Below, one piece after another: positions 1-12,554 of a DNA stretch of 64,000 nt. How positions within the stretch are numbered: position 1 is the first letter of the stretch; each line of letters starts with the position of its first letter. Source of the stretch: Holothuria scabra (Eukaryota; Echinodermata; Holothuroidea; Aspidochirotida; Holothuriidae); assembly GCA_037179385.1 (NCBI GenBank), contig CM074179.1, forward strand, positions 74,451,719 to 74,515,718, given 5' to 3'. The notes beneath the pieces are model-generated. The model worked only from the letters and a program-made list of their open reading frames with translations, was not told where the DNA came from and made no database searches. A program made the position numbers and the translations under genes.

Positions 1-1900
1 ACACAATATCTTGAGAAGGGAAGATCTGACAGTTCTCAAACTTGGTACACAGATACCCCATACTGAGAGGAAGAACCCTATTCATTTTGGGTGAGGTCAA
101 AGGTCATTTGGGGTCACAGGGGGTCAAAAACCAAAATCCTTGTTTACACAATATCTCAAGATAGGAAACTTGGATTAATTTCAAACTTTATATGTAGATG
201 TGTTATGATGTAGGGAAGAAACCTATTGATATTGGTGGAGGTCAAAGGTCATTTGGGGTCATGTGGGGTCAAACCCAAAAATCCTTGTTTACACAATATC
301 TCATGGTAGAAAACTTGGATTAATTTCAAACTTGATATGCTTATGCGTTATGATGAAAGGAAGAATCCTATTGATTTTTGTGGAAGTCAAAGGTCATTTG
401 GGGTCACATGGGGTCAAACGCTGAAATCCTTGTTTACACGGTATCTCAGGGAAGGAAACTTGGATTAATTTCAAACTTGATGTGTTGATATGTTATGATG
501 TAAGGAAGAACCCCATTTATTTTCGTGGAGGTCAAAGGTCATTTGGGGTCACATGGGGTCAAACCCTGAAATCCTTGTTTTCACTATATTTCAAGGAAGG
601 AAACTTGCTTTAATTTCAAACTTGATATGTTGATGAGTTATGATGTGAGGAACAACCCAATTAATTTTGGTGGAGGTCAAAGGTCATTTGGGGTCACATG
701 GGGTCAAACCCTGAAATCCTTGTTTTCACTATATAAGGTAGGAAACTTGGATTCATTTCAAACTTGATATGTTGATGTGTTATGATGTGAGGAACAACCC
801 AATTAATTTTGGGTGGAGGTCAAAGGTCATTTGGGGTTGCATAGGGTCAAACCCCAAAATCCTTATTAACACTATATCTCAAGGTAGGAAACTTGGATTC
901 ATTCCAAACTTGATATGTTGATGGGTTATAATGTAAAAAAAGAATCCTATATATTTTGGTGGAAGTCAAGGGTCATTTGGGGTCACTTGAGGTTAAACCC
1001 CAAAATCCTTGTTTACATGATATCTGATGGTAGGAAACTTCGATTCATTTCGAACTTGATATGTTGATGGGTTATAATGTAAAGAAGAATCCTATATATT
1101 TTGGTGGAAGTCAAGTGTCATTTGGGGTCACATGAGGTCAAACCCCAAAATCCTTGTTTACATGATATCCCATGGTAGGAAACTTGGATTTTTCAAACTT
1201 ACTACGTTGATGCGTTATGATGTAAGAAAAACCAGTTCTGTTCTCGTAGAGGTCAAAGGTCCTTTGGGGTCACATGGGATCAAACCCCGAAATCCTTGTT
1301 TACACCATATCTCAAGATAGGAAACTTGGATTGATTTCAAACTTGATATGTTGATTCGTTATGATGTAAGTAAGAACCCAAATACTTTTGGTGTGAAGGT
1401 CAAAGGCCATTTGGGTTCACTCTGGGTCAAACCCTGAAATCCTTGTTTACATGATACATCATGGTATGAAACTTGGATTCGTTTCAAACTTAATATGTTC
1501 ATTCGTTATGATGTAGAGGAGAATCCTATATATTTTGGTGGAGGTGAAAGGATATGTGGGATCATGATCTGTCAAGCTTTGAAGAACTTGTCAAAATGGG
1601 ATATCTCAAGGTAGGAAACTGGGATGGATTTCGTAATTAGTATGTGGATGTGTTATGGTGAGTTGAAAGTACTGTACCTGTTGTTTTTGGTGGAGGTCAG
1701 TGGTCATCTGGTATCACCTGGCATCAAACTATGAAAACCTTGTTTGCAGAATATCTTAAGGCATAGTATGAAATTTGGCTTTTTGAATATAGAAATGTTT
1801 TGGGTTAAAAGGAAAACCATGCAGTTACTTACAGGTGGAGTCAAAGGTCACTTTGGGTCACCAGTTGTTACAAGAAATGTAGCATTTTGTTGAATTTTTA
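1..1900 (+). repeat. Tandem array of ~145-bp monomers (half-site-rich family), left end cut by window
   Basis: About eleven to twelve diverged monomers. The motif AGGTCAAAGGTCA or close variants recurs near 92, 238, 382, 529, 674, 815, 962, 1107, 1250 and 1396, so the period is ~144-147 bp. Each unit contains 'gaaacttggattcatttcaaacttgatatg'-type sequence, then TTATGATGTAAG, then the half-site cluster, then 'aatccttgtttacac'. From about 1480 the units decay. A tail (about 1740-1900, 'gcagaatatcttaaggca' through 'aagaaatgtagcatttt') matches the tail of the copy at 25480-25600. The short reading frames across it are monomer read-through, not genes. Confidence 0.93.
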
Positions 1901-2269
1901 TGATGACTAATATTTTGATGACAAGGGAAACCAATACAACCATGATGACACATGTGCTTGTTTGTGCAGTTCTGTTTTTATCAATTTGATTTGAGTGTCT
2001 GCATGTGAAGCTTTGCTCATTAACAACATATCTCAAAATAGCTATGTCTGTCGGTTTTCAAATTAAATACACATATGCCCCACATTTATAGAGGATGAAC
2101 CCTTTTGATTCTGATTGAGTTATAGTGTTGGTTATGTAACTCTACATTCTATTGCTGCAACACATTATTGAAAATAGAAATATTTTACAACTTCGGTAAA
2201 AAAACCATCAATGAGGAAAAGTAAAGGTAAAGTACTCTACTAGCCATTTCACTTTGTATTTCCTTTCAG
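1901..2269. other. No gene seen; probable intron sequence
   Basis: AT-rich sequence between the array tail and the first splice-bounded exon. It ends in a pyrimidine-rich stretch (TTTCCTTTCAG) that serves as the acceptor of the next exon. Nothing else recognised. Confidence 0.5.
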
Positions 2270-2316
2270 GCATCAGACCAGAAATGAGACAAGCTAAGGA
2301 GCAAAGATTGATAGAG
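2270..2316 (+). CDS. Exon A of a candidate RIG-I-like receptor tail
   Basis: A 47-nt exon bounded by a good acceptor (tatttcctttcag) and a consensus donor (gtgagt). Read in phase 1-in, 0-out it gives IRPEMRQAKEQRLIE, a charged helix. It joins in phase to the exons at 4579 and 5379. The joined product is a long amphipathic helix of the kind found in the V-shaped pincer between helicase domain 2 and the C-terminal domain of RIG-I/MDA5/LGP2. Position, charge pattern and a later CxxC exon are the only support. No helicase motif lies in the window, so upstream exons would have to be left of position 1. An unrelated coiled-coil gene is the main alternative. Confidence 0.5.
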
Positions 2317-4578
2317 GTGAGTCATGCTGTACAGAAGGTTTCTCTTAACTTGAATAAATGTTATAGGGCTTATTTCATTTCTTTTATCTCAATACATAAC
2401 ATGTATTAAGATATTGTCACACTAGCTGTAGCTGAAATCCTTTTTAGCACGGTTATGTTTGGTAGGTTTTGCATTTTTATGGTAATATCTTATAGCGCAT
2501 ACCATTGTTTCATTGGAACTGGTAGGAAGTTTACCTTTTTTTTTTTTTTATAAGACTGATCTCCATCTAGCTGGATAATTGCTTGTGCTTTGTAGTTTCA
2601 ATGCACTTTACAATGATTAATTTTTAAGTTTAACAGGATCTTTATTGATTATTTTGTTTTAATATTTGAATTTTTATATTTCAATATTTGAATATTTCAA
2701 TTTTTTAGCAAAAAATGGTATAGTGTCAGGATATTAAAAGCCCTGCTCTAAATGTTTGAATTACCACAGTGCCCTAAAATAGCTTAACCAACCTGTACTG
2801 TATATGGGAAGTTTGTTTCAGTTTAATGCATTATACTGAATCTAATCACCAAAAGGATGATTGCTCTGTAGCCTATGTTCTGTTGTATCATGAAACACTT
2901 ATGAAAACACATCATTCCACTGCTTCATGATTACCATTGATCATGCATAACAGTATTGAGATTCTGCAGCATAGCTGCTCTAGTTTTTCTTTTTTAGGCA
3001 GGGCATGGCAAGCCAGTGGAAAGCATGAGGATCCAATGCTCCCTTAAGCCATGCAGCAATTAAGCTCCACCTGGTTCACTCACCATCAAACCCCCTAGCA
3101 TAACTAAGTAATCACCACACTTAAGTGACCTAGAAAGCCTGTCCCCAATTTGCCCAGTAAAGTGTGAAATGCTTATCACCATTTCTTCAAGTTGAACTTT
3201 AATCGCTTTGAAAAACCAAGCGCATGCTGCTCATGGCAGTCAGTGGGATATGGATGGAATGCTAAGCCCAAGAAACTACCTAAAACTAATCCAAGTTTTT
3301 CCTTCTGAATGTTCAATTACTTTGATTTTGAACCAAGAGAAGTATAGAATGCTAGTGTAATTCTGAAAGCATGGGCAAAGAGTTTCATTCTGCCCAAAGA
3401 CTTTGTAGAATATTTGGAAGGAAAATTGTTTTCCTACAAACTTCTTCACCCTGAAAAGTATAAACCTGCCCAAAATGACAAGTCTACTAAATAAGAATCA
3501 CAGTGGAATCTGTGAGGAAATTTGGACAGCCTAAGCTTTGTTACAGCTCAATACACACAGTGATCAACTCCAGGTACCAACAGACTTGAAGATCACAGAT
3601 TTGACACTTATACCTAACATAAAGATGAAAAGCTGAAACAATTTCCTAATCTTATTTTGGTAGTTAAGTTATCCATGAATAGACTTTTCACAAATTTTAA
3701 TCAGATTTAATATCTTTGCCCCAAATCAGTCTCTAAAACATTGTACTTTTGGCAGAGATAAGCTTCTTTGGAACAAACTTCACTTCATATCTGTGTTAGT
3801 TTCCAAGAGGGCACATTATTTTCATTTTCTTTTCATCTTTTAGGTAAAAAAAAAATACCTTGCACAATTTTTCTCCCTTACATATTTAAAAGTACCTATC
3901 ATTAGTTTGTGTTTTTACTGTACATTGCTATTTAAACTGTGTTTAAAATTATTTCATGAAAAAGAAGATCAAAAAGAGCAAACTATTTTCCTGTTTAAAA
4001 TTTTACATCCCTGCATGTAAAGTGCAGCATGCAGCTTACATTACTCCGTTTAGTTTAACAAGTAAGGACATGTACCATGCAGGGCAATAACTTATACTCG
4101 GGCAACAACGAAAGTACTTTTTAGGGGCTTGAAAACTGCTGACATTACAGTACAAATCCGGACTCGACAGGGAACACAAAGACAGACGCTACAGTATTTG
4201 CATCGTGCTTGCAAACAAGATTTATTTCAGAAATAAAGGAATATTCATTTAAACTTCAAATTGTCTGGTAGGATAGCTGCCCATATAGTTCAGTGCACTA
4301 CAATTTAAAAATTCACATGTGTTTATCACATGGATATTAACCTGCATCATATCTGACTTGGAAGTAGTATTTTTCTTGAAGATACATAGAAAAAAAAAAC
4401 AAATGGGTAACTCTCATTATTTATGTGACTGATATGTAGCAATTAGCATTGCATACAGTGCACACATTTGAGCCTTAGCATTTGATATGCTAGAGTTGCA
4501 ATTTTAACACTGTGGCAATCCATTTAGAGAAGAGCAATCCTTTGACAAGGTGTAAAACACTCTTTGTATGAATTTCAG
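2317..4578. other. Intron between exons A and B
   Basis: About 2.3 kb of AT-rich sequence with homopolymer runs (T13 near 2540). No exon with convincing splice sites and no recognised repeat was seen. Confidence 0.5.
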
Positions 4579-4642
4579 ATTATTCGGAAGACATTTCAGC
4601 TGCTGTTTGATAAATATTTATCAAGTGAGCATGAAATTGAAG
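4579..4642 (+). CDS. Exon B of the candidate RIG-I-like receptor tail
   Basis: A 64-nt exon after acceptor gaatttcag, with donor gtgaga. Phase 0-in and 1-out give IIRKTFQLLFDKYLSSEHEI then E. It begins in the phase left by exon A and ends in the phase required by exon C. Such agreement over three exons is unlikely by chance. The helix continues that of exon A and carries the 'EH-EI-E' acidic stretch seen in many receptor pincer helices. Family assignment is inference. Coding status rests on splice sites and phase. Confidence 0.52.
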
Positions 4643-5378
4643 GTGAGAGTTGCATTCTCCACTATCTATGAAACAAATTTCACATACTGAAGGAACTGTT
4701 CACTAAGTAAAGTTTTGTCATTTGGTTACACAATATTATGTAACAATGCACCATTTAAATTTAACCTTAGGTTCAGTCAAGTGGGAGCACCCTGTGATGT
4801 CAACATTCTCTGTTTTAGAGCTGGTTTAGAAAGTACCATGTTGAACCATTTTGTTTCTTCATATTGCTGCTTTGCATCAACTACATTCTTTTTTACTGTT
4901 ATACTCCTGTATTCTTCAGAGGTGTTACACTGTTCCTGACCTAAAGACTTTTTATGTAAGCAGGAGAGATTTTTTTAATTGTGTGCTTCCTAAAGGAAAT
5001 TAAACATGAAATAGAATCGTGGCTCTCACATTTGGTGTCACACGGGACATTTTTGTGTAATGTGACCCATCTGTTACTTTTGTTGTTTTACTTAAATTTC
5101 TTGTCAGAAGATTGCCCCATTTTCTTTTCCAGGTCACACTACGTAACACATTCACATTGGTGTTATGTTTAATCCCATCTAATTTCCAACAAAAGAAATC
5201 TGAGATAAAAACTGACAATCTATTCATACTTGCCTTTTATATTGGATTTAGAACACTTTTAAATTTTTCATACAGTTTATGCCATCAACCTTCCTTTAAT
5301 ACCTTGTGCAAAGATGGTGTGTTAATATGGTCATTGTGATACTGTAGAGGTTAAAGCAATTTTTCAATCTTCTTGCAG
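4643..5378. other. Intron between exons B and C
   Basis: Unremarkable AT-rich sequence that ends in the acceptor tract ttttcaatcttcttgcag. The overlapping short reading frames on both strands have no splice or start support. Confidence 0.5.
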
Positions 5379-5430
5379 AAACTGTAGCATTACTGAGTGA
5401 GGAAGGAAAAAAGGAAAAACAACTTACTGG
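5379..5430 (+). CDS. Exon C of the candidate RIG-I-like receptor tail
   Basis: A 52-nt exon between acceptor tcttcttgcag and donor gtaaga. Phase 1-in and 2-out give (E)TVALLSEEGKKEKQLTG after completing the split Glu codon. It closes the predicted helix with a Lys/Glu-rich segment, as in the linker before the zinc-binding C-terminal domain of MDA5/LGP2-type proteins. No catalytic residues are expected here. What follows is less certain: exon D at 9062 is phase-compatible but very short. Confidence 0.5.
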
Positions 5431-7419
5431 GTAAGACATCCCATATTTTCTGTAATTTGCGGAGTGTGAAGTGTCAACAAGCCTTTCAAAAGGTAAAAAA
5501 AGTAAGATGAAATGTTAAAGTGGTATACAGTATTCCTTGTTTTGTCCAGTGGTTAAAAGAATGCATGCAATCACTCAAGCCTATGATCAGCACCAGCATC
5601 TTGTTTATGAGGAGCATGCAGATGCAGAATAGTGTGTTCACTGGAGGTTGACACATTACCTCTCTGACCCTCCATGGCATTGCAGAGCACTTTTCCAATA
5701 ATGCACAAGTTTCCTTCCAGCTTGTAGTAATGCAATTATTGAGCAAAATTGCCTAGTGTACTGCTATCCTTTTTAGCCAAGACATGGTTTTTTTTTTTTT
5801 TTGTCTGAGAATAACCTTTCTTCAGTTTCAAGAAACTGTAGGTATGGTAAGCAGTCAAGTGAAAAGGTCAAATGGTTTTCTTCAGTTTAGTTTCAGTAAC
5901 AGCAGTGTCGTGTGTTATTTGAACAAAATAAATTTCTGTGGTTTTTCTTTACTTTATTCTCTTTTAATGCTCATTGTGCATTTAGACACATAACTTATGT
6001 AAGGTATGGTCCAGTTTCTAATTTGAAGTTGCTTGCTTCATTAAACAAAGCCCCAGGCTAAACATGTTACTAGACACCTTGGTGACTAATGAAGTAAAAA
6101 ACAAAAGACTGTTTACTCCATTGGCACAATAGACCCTTTGAGATGGTCAGCTCACTGGTGGGAAATTGTTATTGCTTTGAGCTTTAAGCCTTAAAATTTT
6201 TTTTTTGAGGTTATGGGCCATTGAATTTTTCCTCTGTCTGGCTTGGGTAAAATTTTATGATCTATTGTAAGTTCTATTCACTCAATTCCAGATGATACAG
6301 AAGATCTATCAAAATTGATTCAGTTTGAAATAGTGGTGTTAAAATAATGCTGAAATAATGTTGAAATAATTTTCTGTAGCCTATGTATAGATGATTTAAT
6401 GCCTGCCAAATCAGCCTGTTTTATGATTTAGTTTTAGAATTGACCTGGAGTTTTGTAAAACAAGCCAATATCATGAAACTGCCCTCGAAATACTTTAGCC
6501 AAGTCATCTGAAGTTCTTCTGGCTGCTTTAGTCAGTATCTCACTTAGCGGGTGAATCTCCTTCCCATACGTAACTGCAGACTTAGTGCATACAAAGCAGG
6601 TTGCTGATTATCAAAAATGCATTTAATAATATTCATATAAAACAATTGATGCAACCTAGTTGGACATAATAGCATGGGCTGCAAACCAAGGGGATATGCA
6701 CCCCCTCCATATTTGAAAAATCATCAATTGATATTAATTTTTTCACATAGTAGATTTTTTAAAATGGTGTAAACTGCCCCCCCCCCCTTTCCAATATTGA
6801 GAATGCCTATAGATCACTTCCCTTGAGTAGTTTCCATGTGTCTTTCTCTTGTTGAAGATTTGATTTCTGATATCGTGTCTGATAGTATTATACAGAACCC
6901 AGAGAGTCAGTGATAAGAATTATTAAAAGATATTTTTAAAAGGCCTTTATGAACATTTGACCTTTAGTTTTAGTATGAGACCTTTTACTTGAGTCCAAGT
7001 CTTTGTTAGAAACATTAAATCCAAAGATTGTTCATGCAGGGAAGGAGAGCAAATATGACCATCCCTTTAACATCCCTGACATCAAAATCTGTCCAGTATC
7101 ACCCTATGTAACCAGCTTACTTTAACACACTTCGCAACCTACTTTAAGATGAATAAAATCTAAACCCAACTGTGAAAATTTATCTGGAATTGGGTACCAG
7201 ACTGCTTTGTCAACATGCTAAGATTGAGGTGCCAGTGACAGCTAGTATGATCAGGCTGTCCATGTAAAATAGCATAAATGATAGCATGTGGACATTAGAG
7301 TGCTGTATGCCATTAGGCATTTGCTCATTGCCCATGTTGCATGCTGAAAAGTTAAAACCACCACAAATGCCTAGAATGTTGTCATGTTTCACTAGAATAT
7401 CCAATTACAGCCACTGGAC
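5431..7419. other. Long intron, no gene seen
   Basis: AT-rich, with a C run near 6779-6788 and T/A runs. Reading frames on both strands lack coding character. No repeat family recognised in this block. Confidence 0.45.
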
Positions 7420-8350
7420 GAAAAGTTTGTTTAGACAATATCTCAAGGAAGGAAGCTAGGATTCATTTGAAAACTTTGCATGTTGATGTATTTTGATAGG
7501 AGGAAGGATGTCGGGTGTTAACCTCTTGCAGGGTAGGAAATTAGCCTTCACAACCAACTGTTTATTGGTTCCTTGCGGTAACAAAGGAACCTATGTAGTC
7601 AGGTTGGCGGGTGTGTGTGCGTGTGTGTGCGTGCGTTGAAAATGGGTGCAAACCATGGACTAAAGTTTGAATTCATACCCGCGAACCGTGGACACACCTG
7701 AAACCGAAGACGGTCCACGGTTATGCCAGCATGCTAGCAACACTCTTTTCATAAATTTAGAGGTGCTATAGTGATATCTCATGGATATTTCAATAGTCCA
7801 CGGTTACCTGAAGAAGGTCAGATTCAGCCTTGTGATTTGTGTATGGCGAACAAAATTGGAAGTGATTGTGTATGCATGTCACCCACAGGCACAAATCAGT
7901 GATTTGTGGATACGTAAACAAATGACATAACCTACACTATACAGCATTGGTTTATATCTCATTATAGCCACATTAGAAGGGTGTCCTCGGTTTGTAGGTT
8001 CCAGTCAATTGGTCATAGGGAGAAGGTGTGCCCTATTGTTTTTGGTGGAAGGTCAAAGGTCATTTGGGGTCACCAGAGGTCAAAAACTGAAAAACCTTCT
8101 CAACACGATATTTCAAAGTAGGAAACTTGGATAGATGTCATACGTGGTGTGTGGATGTGTTATGGTGTAAGGATGAAATCTGATATGTTTGGTGAAGGTC
8201 AAGGGGTCATCTGCAGTCACCAGGGCCGGGTCAAACACTGAAAAACGTTGTAACACAGTATTTTAAGGTAGAAAGGACAGATTTCAAATCAGTCTGTGTT
8301 TGGTTAAGGTTAAAGGTCATCAAGGTCACAGGAGGTCAACCACTGGAAAT
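7420..8350 (+). repeat. Diverged member of the ~145-bp repeat family with GT-rich head
   Basis: Fragments of monomers near 7430-7500 ('acaatatctcaaggaagg', 'gcatgttgatgtattttgat') and 8030-8340, where 'aggtcaaaggtcatttgggg' (8047) and two weaker copies recur. A GT-rich microsatellite (about 7608-7637) precedes a TTGAAAATGGGTG segment. GTCCACGGTT occurs at 7713 and 7796, and in inverted form at 7684. The block lies inside the intron between exons C and D. Confidence 0.75.
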
Positions 8351-9061
8351 GTTATTTAGAAATTTTTGTAACCTAGATAGAGAAAGGTTCAAGAGATTTT
8401 TTTTCTCACCTGGTTTTGCATGCTGCCACACCCAAACACCTTAAAAATTTGGCCTTTACATTTGTTCAGTAATGATTCCTTCGGGTTGTACACAGATTTT
8501 GGATCATTCAAAGTTGTAAGAGGGCAATAACTGAAATCTGTAGATTTCAATGAGCACAGGTCACACTGCATTTAACTGGTCTCTCTGCCAGTGGAAGCAA
8601 TGCATGGATTATACAGTATGTCTCTTTAATACTACTGTGCTCTGTGGGGTAACCTTATCCTCATTCTAATATCACACCCCATTAATCAGTTGCTTTCTGC
8701 TTAACTGCTGAATAAACTCTGTTTTCTGTGTAGAGTTAGCAAACAGGACAAATGGTAGATTGTTTTAAAGTAATAGCAAGTTTTATTTGAGAGCAGGTAA
8801 AAATAACTTATGAGAGCAGGTACAAGGGGTGTTTTTCTCTCTCGGACCACATTGTGTATTGTTTATTGGTGATAATATCAAGTCTGATTACAAGCATAAA
8901 TAAATATGGAAATGAGGAAATGTTTTTGAAGGATCACCAAGCATTATACAAGTTGAATGTAAGTAAGGGCACAAAAATTTAATCATTGATATCATGTAAT
9001 GTAAGTACTAAAATACCCCTTGGGAAGATGTTACAAACATTGAGTATGAGCTTTTTCTTAG
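8351..9061. other. Intron sequence, no gene seen
   Basis: No exon or repeat recognised. It ends in the pyrimidine-rich gagctttttcttag used by the next exon candidate. Confidence 0.4.
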
Positions 9062-9092
9062 GTCTATTTCGGAGACTGGCAGTATAGTTCCT
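9062..9092 (+). CDS. Exon D candidate (weak) of the receptor-tail gene
   Basis: After acceptor ctttttcttag, one base completes the codon left split by exon C, followed by SISETGSIVP and a mediocre donor (gtaata). Phase out is 0, matching exon E at 19498. If the donor is ignored, the frame reads on through SSKKPQCPFGSCY and stops near 9184. The read-through resembles the start of a poly-ADP-ribose-binding (PBZ) zinc finger but has one residue too few between the cysteines and no following RKNP-H. Both the exon and its end are tentative. Confidence 0.3.
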
Positions 9093-9599
9093 GTAATATC
9101 CAGCAAGAAGCCACAGTGCCCATTTGGCTCTTGTTACATATTGATTCTGGTTTTATGCAGTTTCAATTTGATATCAGTATTACATTAGAAGAAATAAAAA
9201 AATTTAGAAATAATTGTGAAATTCGAAGTAATCATGAAATAAATTAATACTTAAAACAGTCTTGGAAGCAGAAGTAAATTTTGGGAACATTTATAAAGCT
9301 CATTCAGGGAGTTCATGGTTTAATATGAACAAGTGAGCAATGTATTAATTTTTATTTCTCATTTGCCATCATGGGGAAGTTTCTGATGTTTTTAAACCAT
9401 TTTTTATCATTTGAGAGAGACAATATAATAATATCTTATTAAAAAACTGAAGAGTTTGTGACAGTTTGTATCTGATTTGGAGCTCATTCACTACAGATCA
9501 AGTGTACACACTGTGTGGTGATGCTGCAATGGGTTACTTTAAAGCAAGAAATTATCAATTATATCGATTATCATTTCTGGAATAATTGTGAAAGCCTAG
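9093..9599. other. Intron, nothing recognised
   Basis: AT-rich sequence without splice-bounded ORFs. Confidence 0.4.
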
Positions 9600-9710
9600 T
9601 GGGAAACTTAAAAAAAATTCACATGTGGTGTGTGGATGCACATTATGATGAGAAGAGGGTTCCTGTTTTTGTTGGTATAGGTCAAAGTTCATTTGGGATG
9701 ACAAAGTTAT
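9600..9710 (+). repeat. Solitary diverged monomer of the ~145-bp family
   Basis: 'tcacatgtggtgtgtggatg', 'attatgatgagaagagggtt' and 'ataggtcaaagttcatttgg' follow the monomer order seen in the arrays. The first half-site is conserved and the second has changed (AGTTCA). It is a single unit without neighbours. Confidence 0.6.
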
Positions 9711-11439
9711 TTTCTAAACTTGCTTGGAAAACATTTGAGTGAGAAGATGTCCCCTCTACAAATTTCAGTGCGCCAGTTGCATGCAGCTTACTGTATGTGC
9801 CCAGAGCTAACAAATAACCTTGCTCGCAAATGGTGCATAAAAGTTACCAACTTGCATGCAACTGACACACAACCATGCGTGCTCAAGCTGATTTCTGTAT
9901 GCAATGACAGCCCCAAACCCTCAGTTTTCTTCAGCTTATAGTACTGAAGACATCAATTTATCTGCATGCTGAGAAGCAGGAAGTGCGCCTGTAGGACGCA
10001 AAATGGACTTAGATATTTTTAACAAATTCTAAAGGGAACAAGTTAAATTTTAAAATATTGTTGGGTGCGGCTTTGCATGCCAACAGCCCACCTTAGTCAC
10101 ATGATGCAGTTGTCAATGGATGGAGTTGTTTTGTCAATTTGCTGAAATAATCAGGAAGTGATTCATCAGCAAGTTCACTGTGATTGGTTAATGACACACA
10201 TTACCCAGGGAGGTCCTTTTTCAAATATGTTCATGTTAGTAACGTGAAGGTAAGACTACAAAACAGTGACTTTCCTGTAGTAGCATAGAAGGCAGTGCAT
10301 AGGCTAGCTAGTGTATATTGGAAACATACAGCTATCTGAAAAAGGGCTAGTTTGTTGCTGGAGTTTCATTGAGCTGTGGATTTATTTGATTGTACTGTAC
10401 TGCAGTTCTGAAGAAGGCAACACTGCAGTAATTTGACCAAGAAACGACATAATGTTTAGGGGGTTGTGGGCTATCTGGAGTGCTCAGGAATTTTTGGTGC
10501 AACGCCCGTGGGGGCCATATGACCAATTTTATGAACTTCCACAGAATGTTTCTCCTCATACCGATTCTGTAATACATAGTTGATGGTATGTTATAATGAT
10601 TCTTGGTACCCTTTTCCTATTCACAAAACTCTGCTAGTTGTCAATTAGGTTTATGTTTATTGTTTCAGCAGCTTAACAGTCCCAAACAACAAATTGCATC
10701 ACTTTCACATCATTTGCAGACATAAACTTCCTGTGTTGTTAAAGAAAGTGTAAATCCTGGGTCCACTACTGACTACAACATTCATTTTATGGGGACAGTG
10801 GGTGGAAATGGCAATAAACTTTGACCACCTTTTTGAAGTTGTCTCTAGTCTTGAGGAATATTTTAGTGTAGGCCACCAAATGATTTGTGTCCAGGGCTCA
10901 AGATGGCTTTAGATGTCCTACAGCATAATTGTCAGAAGTTTTGAGTCTACCAAGGCCCCAACTGCTGACCTAAAGCCTACAAGTTTGTACATCAGTAGAA
11001 CATTAAGTAGGTCCATTGACTCTTATTTAGGACTTTTCAGGATATGAATCACAAAAACTATGTGATTACAGCAACAAATATTGTATGACAGTATTTTGTA
11101 TTTATGCACCCTTAAAACTGAAAAAATCTCAGAAGGAAGGATAGCATCTCCCTTTAGCTGCTAAGAACCCCATGCTGGTGATCAGATCCTGCAGCTAGCT
11201 CCAAAACAAAAATCTTGTCTGAGGCTAGAGTAGATAGTACATACCCTATCATAGATGTGGCAATATGGTGCCTCAGTCATTTAGATTCTGGCAGTCCCCT
11301 GTCCATTCTGCATCACTAAAAATATCAATTAGACTGTGCCTATCTCTTTCCTTCCTCATTGCCCAATGCAGTCATGTCAATTCAGGAATCCATCTATCCA
11401 TGCTTTTACTTCAGAATCTTTCAAAACGCAACCTACTGA
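9711..11439. other. Intron, nothing recognised
   Basis: No repeat or exon supported. The reading frames at 9720-9941 and 10347-10577 have no splice sites or family resemblance. Confidence 0.4.
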
Positions 11440-11565
11440 CATTGTGCTTGGTGCTCAGTATAAGGAGTGGAGTAGAGAAACCCAAGCCAACTGGCAAAAA
11501 GGCTGTGGCCAGCTAGCTCGACCTGAACAAATTGGTTGAAAACAGGACTGTAATAAAGTAACCTT
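11440..11565 (+). mobile_element. Partial SINE (tRNA-type family 1)
   Basis: 'ggagtggagtagagaaaccc', 'aactggcaaaaaggctgtgg' and 'aaattggttgaaaacaggac' align in order with the body of the copies at 18175-18440 and 40122-40372. The head is absent. The copy is 5'-truncated and diverged. Confidence 0.5.
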
Positions 11566-12554
11566 CACGTCAGAATCAAAGGTAGCCTGTTGCACAAAGT
11601 ATAAAAGATTAAGTTGTCAACTGCTGACCAACTGTAAGTGTCCAAGATCACCTCTGAAGTTAGCATGAAGCATTCAACTGAGCATAGCAGCATATGTAGT
11701 GAATAACATACAATAATCCTTTCAAACTAGTCTCAGTTGGCAGCTAAGACCTGAGAAAATTTTCAACAAGGCTTAACTGGGATTTGTGAATATCAGCCCT
11801 AGTCTATTTTTGGTTTTGGTTTTTTTTTTTGGAAATTGTTCATCCTTTTCCTTCCAACCAATTGGACATTGTCACAGTATCTTTTTTCTTTAGTGTGACC
11901 TACACAAAGTAATCCAATTGCTAATAAAACTAAGCCTGAAAACCCCATCTTACAACTACCTACCTACTAGTTTTTTTGCATCAAGTTCAAATGTGATAGA
12001 GGTGTCACAAGGCAGTACATGCCTTAAAGGGTGGGTTGCCTCAGGGGCTGACATCAAACTCCTAGCTTCAGTGAAAGAGGGGCAGGGGAAAACATAGCTG
12101 AAAGGCATGGTATATGTTAAGTACTGTGTGCCATCAGCCACGGGGACAGATGCTCTCTAAGGGTCCTGGGTTTTTACCTGGTAACTTTCTTCTGTACTGA
12201 GGTTGAAGCTCTTCACACACAATGGACTATATTAGGGTATGTGCCAGAAAACAAGATTAGCATGCAGTGTTGTCCTTTATGCAGTCAAGTCCACTTTATG
12301 GTGCAAAGTCAGCTAAAAAATGTACTGTCAACCTGTCAACATTTGGTTAGAGCAAATAGACAAACAAATGAAAAAATGCTGTAAAATTTTGATGTGGAAA
12401 ATGTAAAGTCGTCATGGAAACAAAGTAAAAGCAATATCCATATGAATCAAAAGGTGAAAATGAACTGGAAATTGGTAGTTTGCCCATAGCAAGCCACATG
12501 AACATTTAAAATTCTGTTTAGAAAGAAATACAAACATGTGATTTATGTATTGAT
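11566..12554. other. Intron, nothing recognised
   Basis: T-rich tract near 11817-11831. No supported gene or repeat. Confidence 0.4.

Noticed and set aside
1..1900. Regular repeats suggestive of a CRISPR array
   Set aside because: The ~145-bp units are repeated as a whole without unique spacers, and the genome is plainly eukaryotic (spliced exons, SINEs, LINEs).
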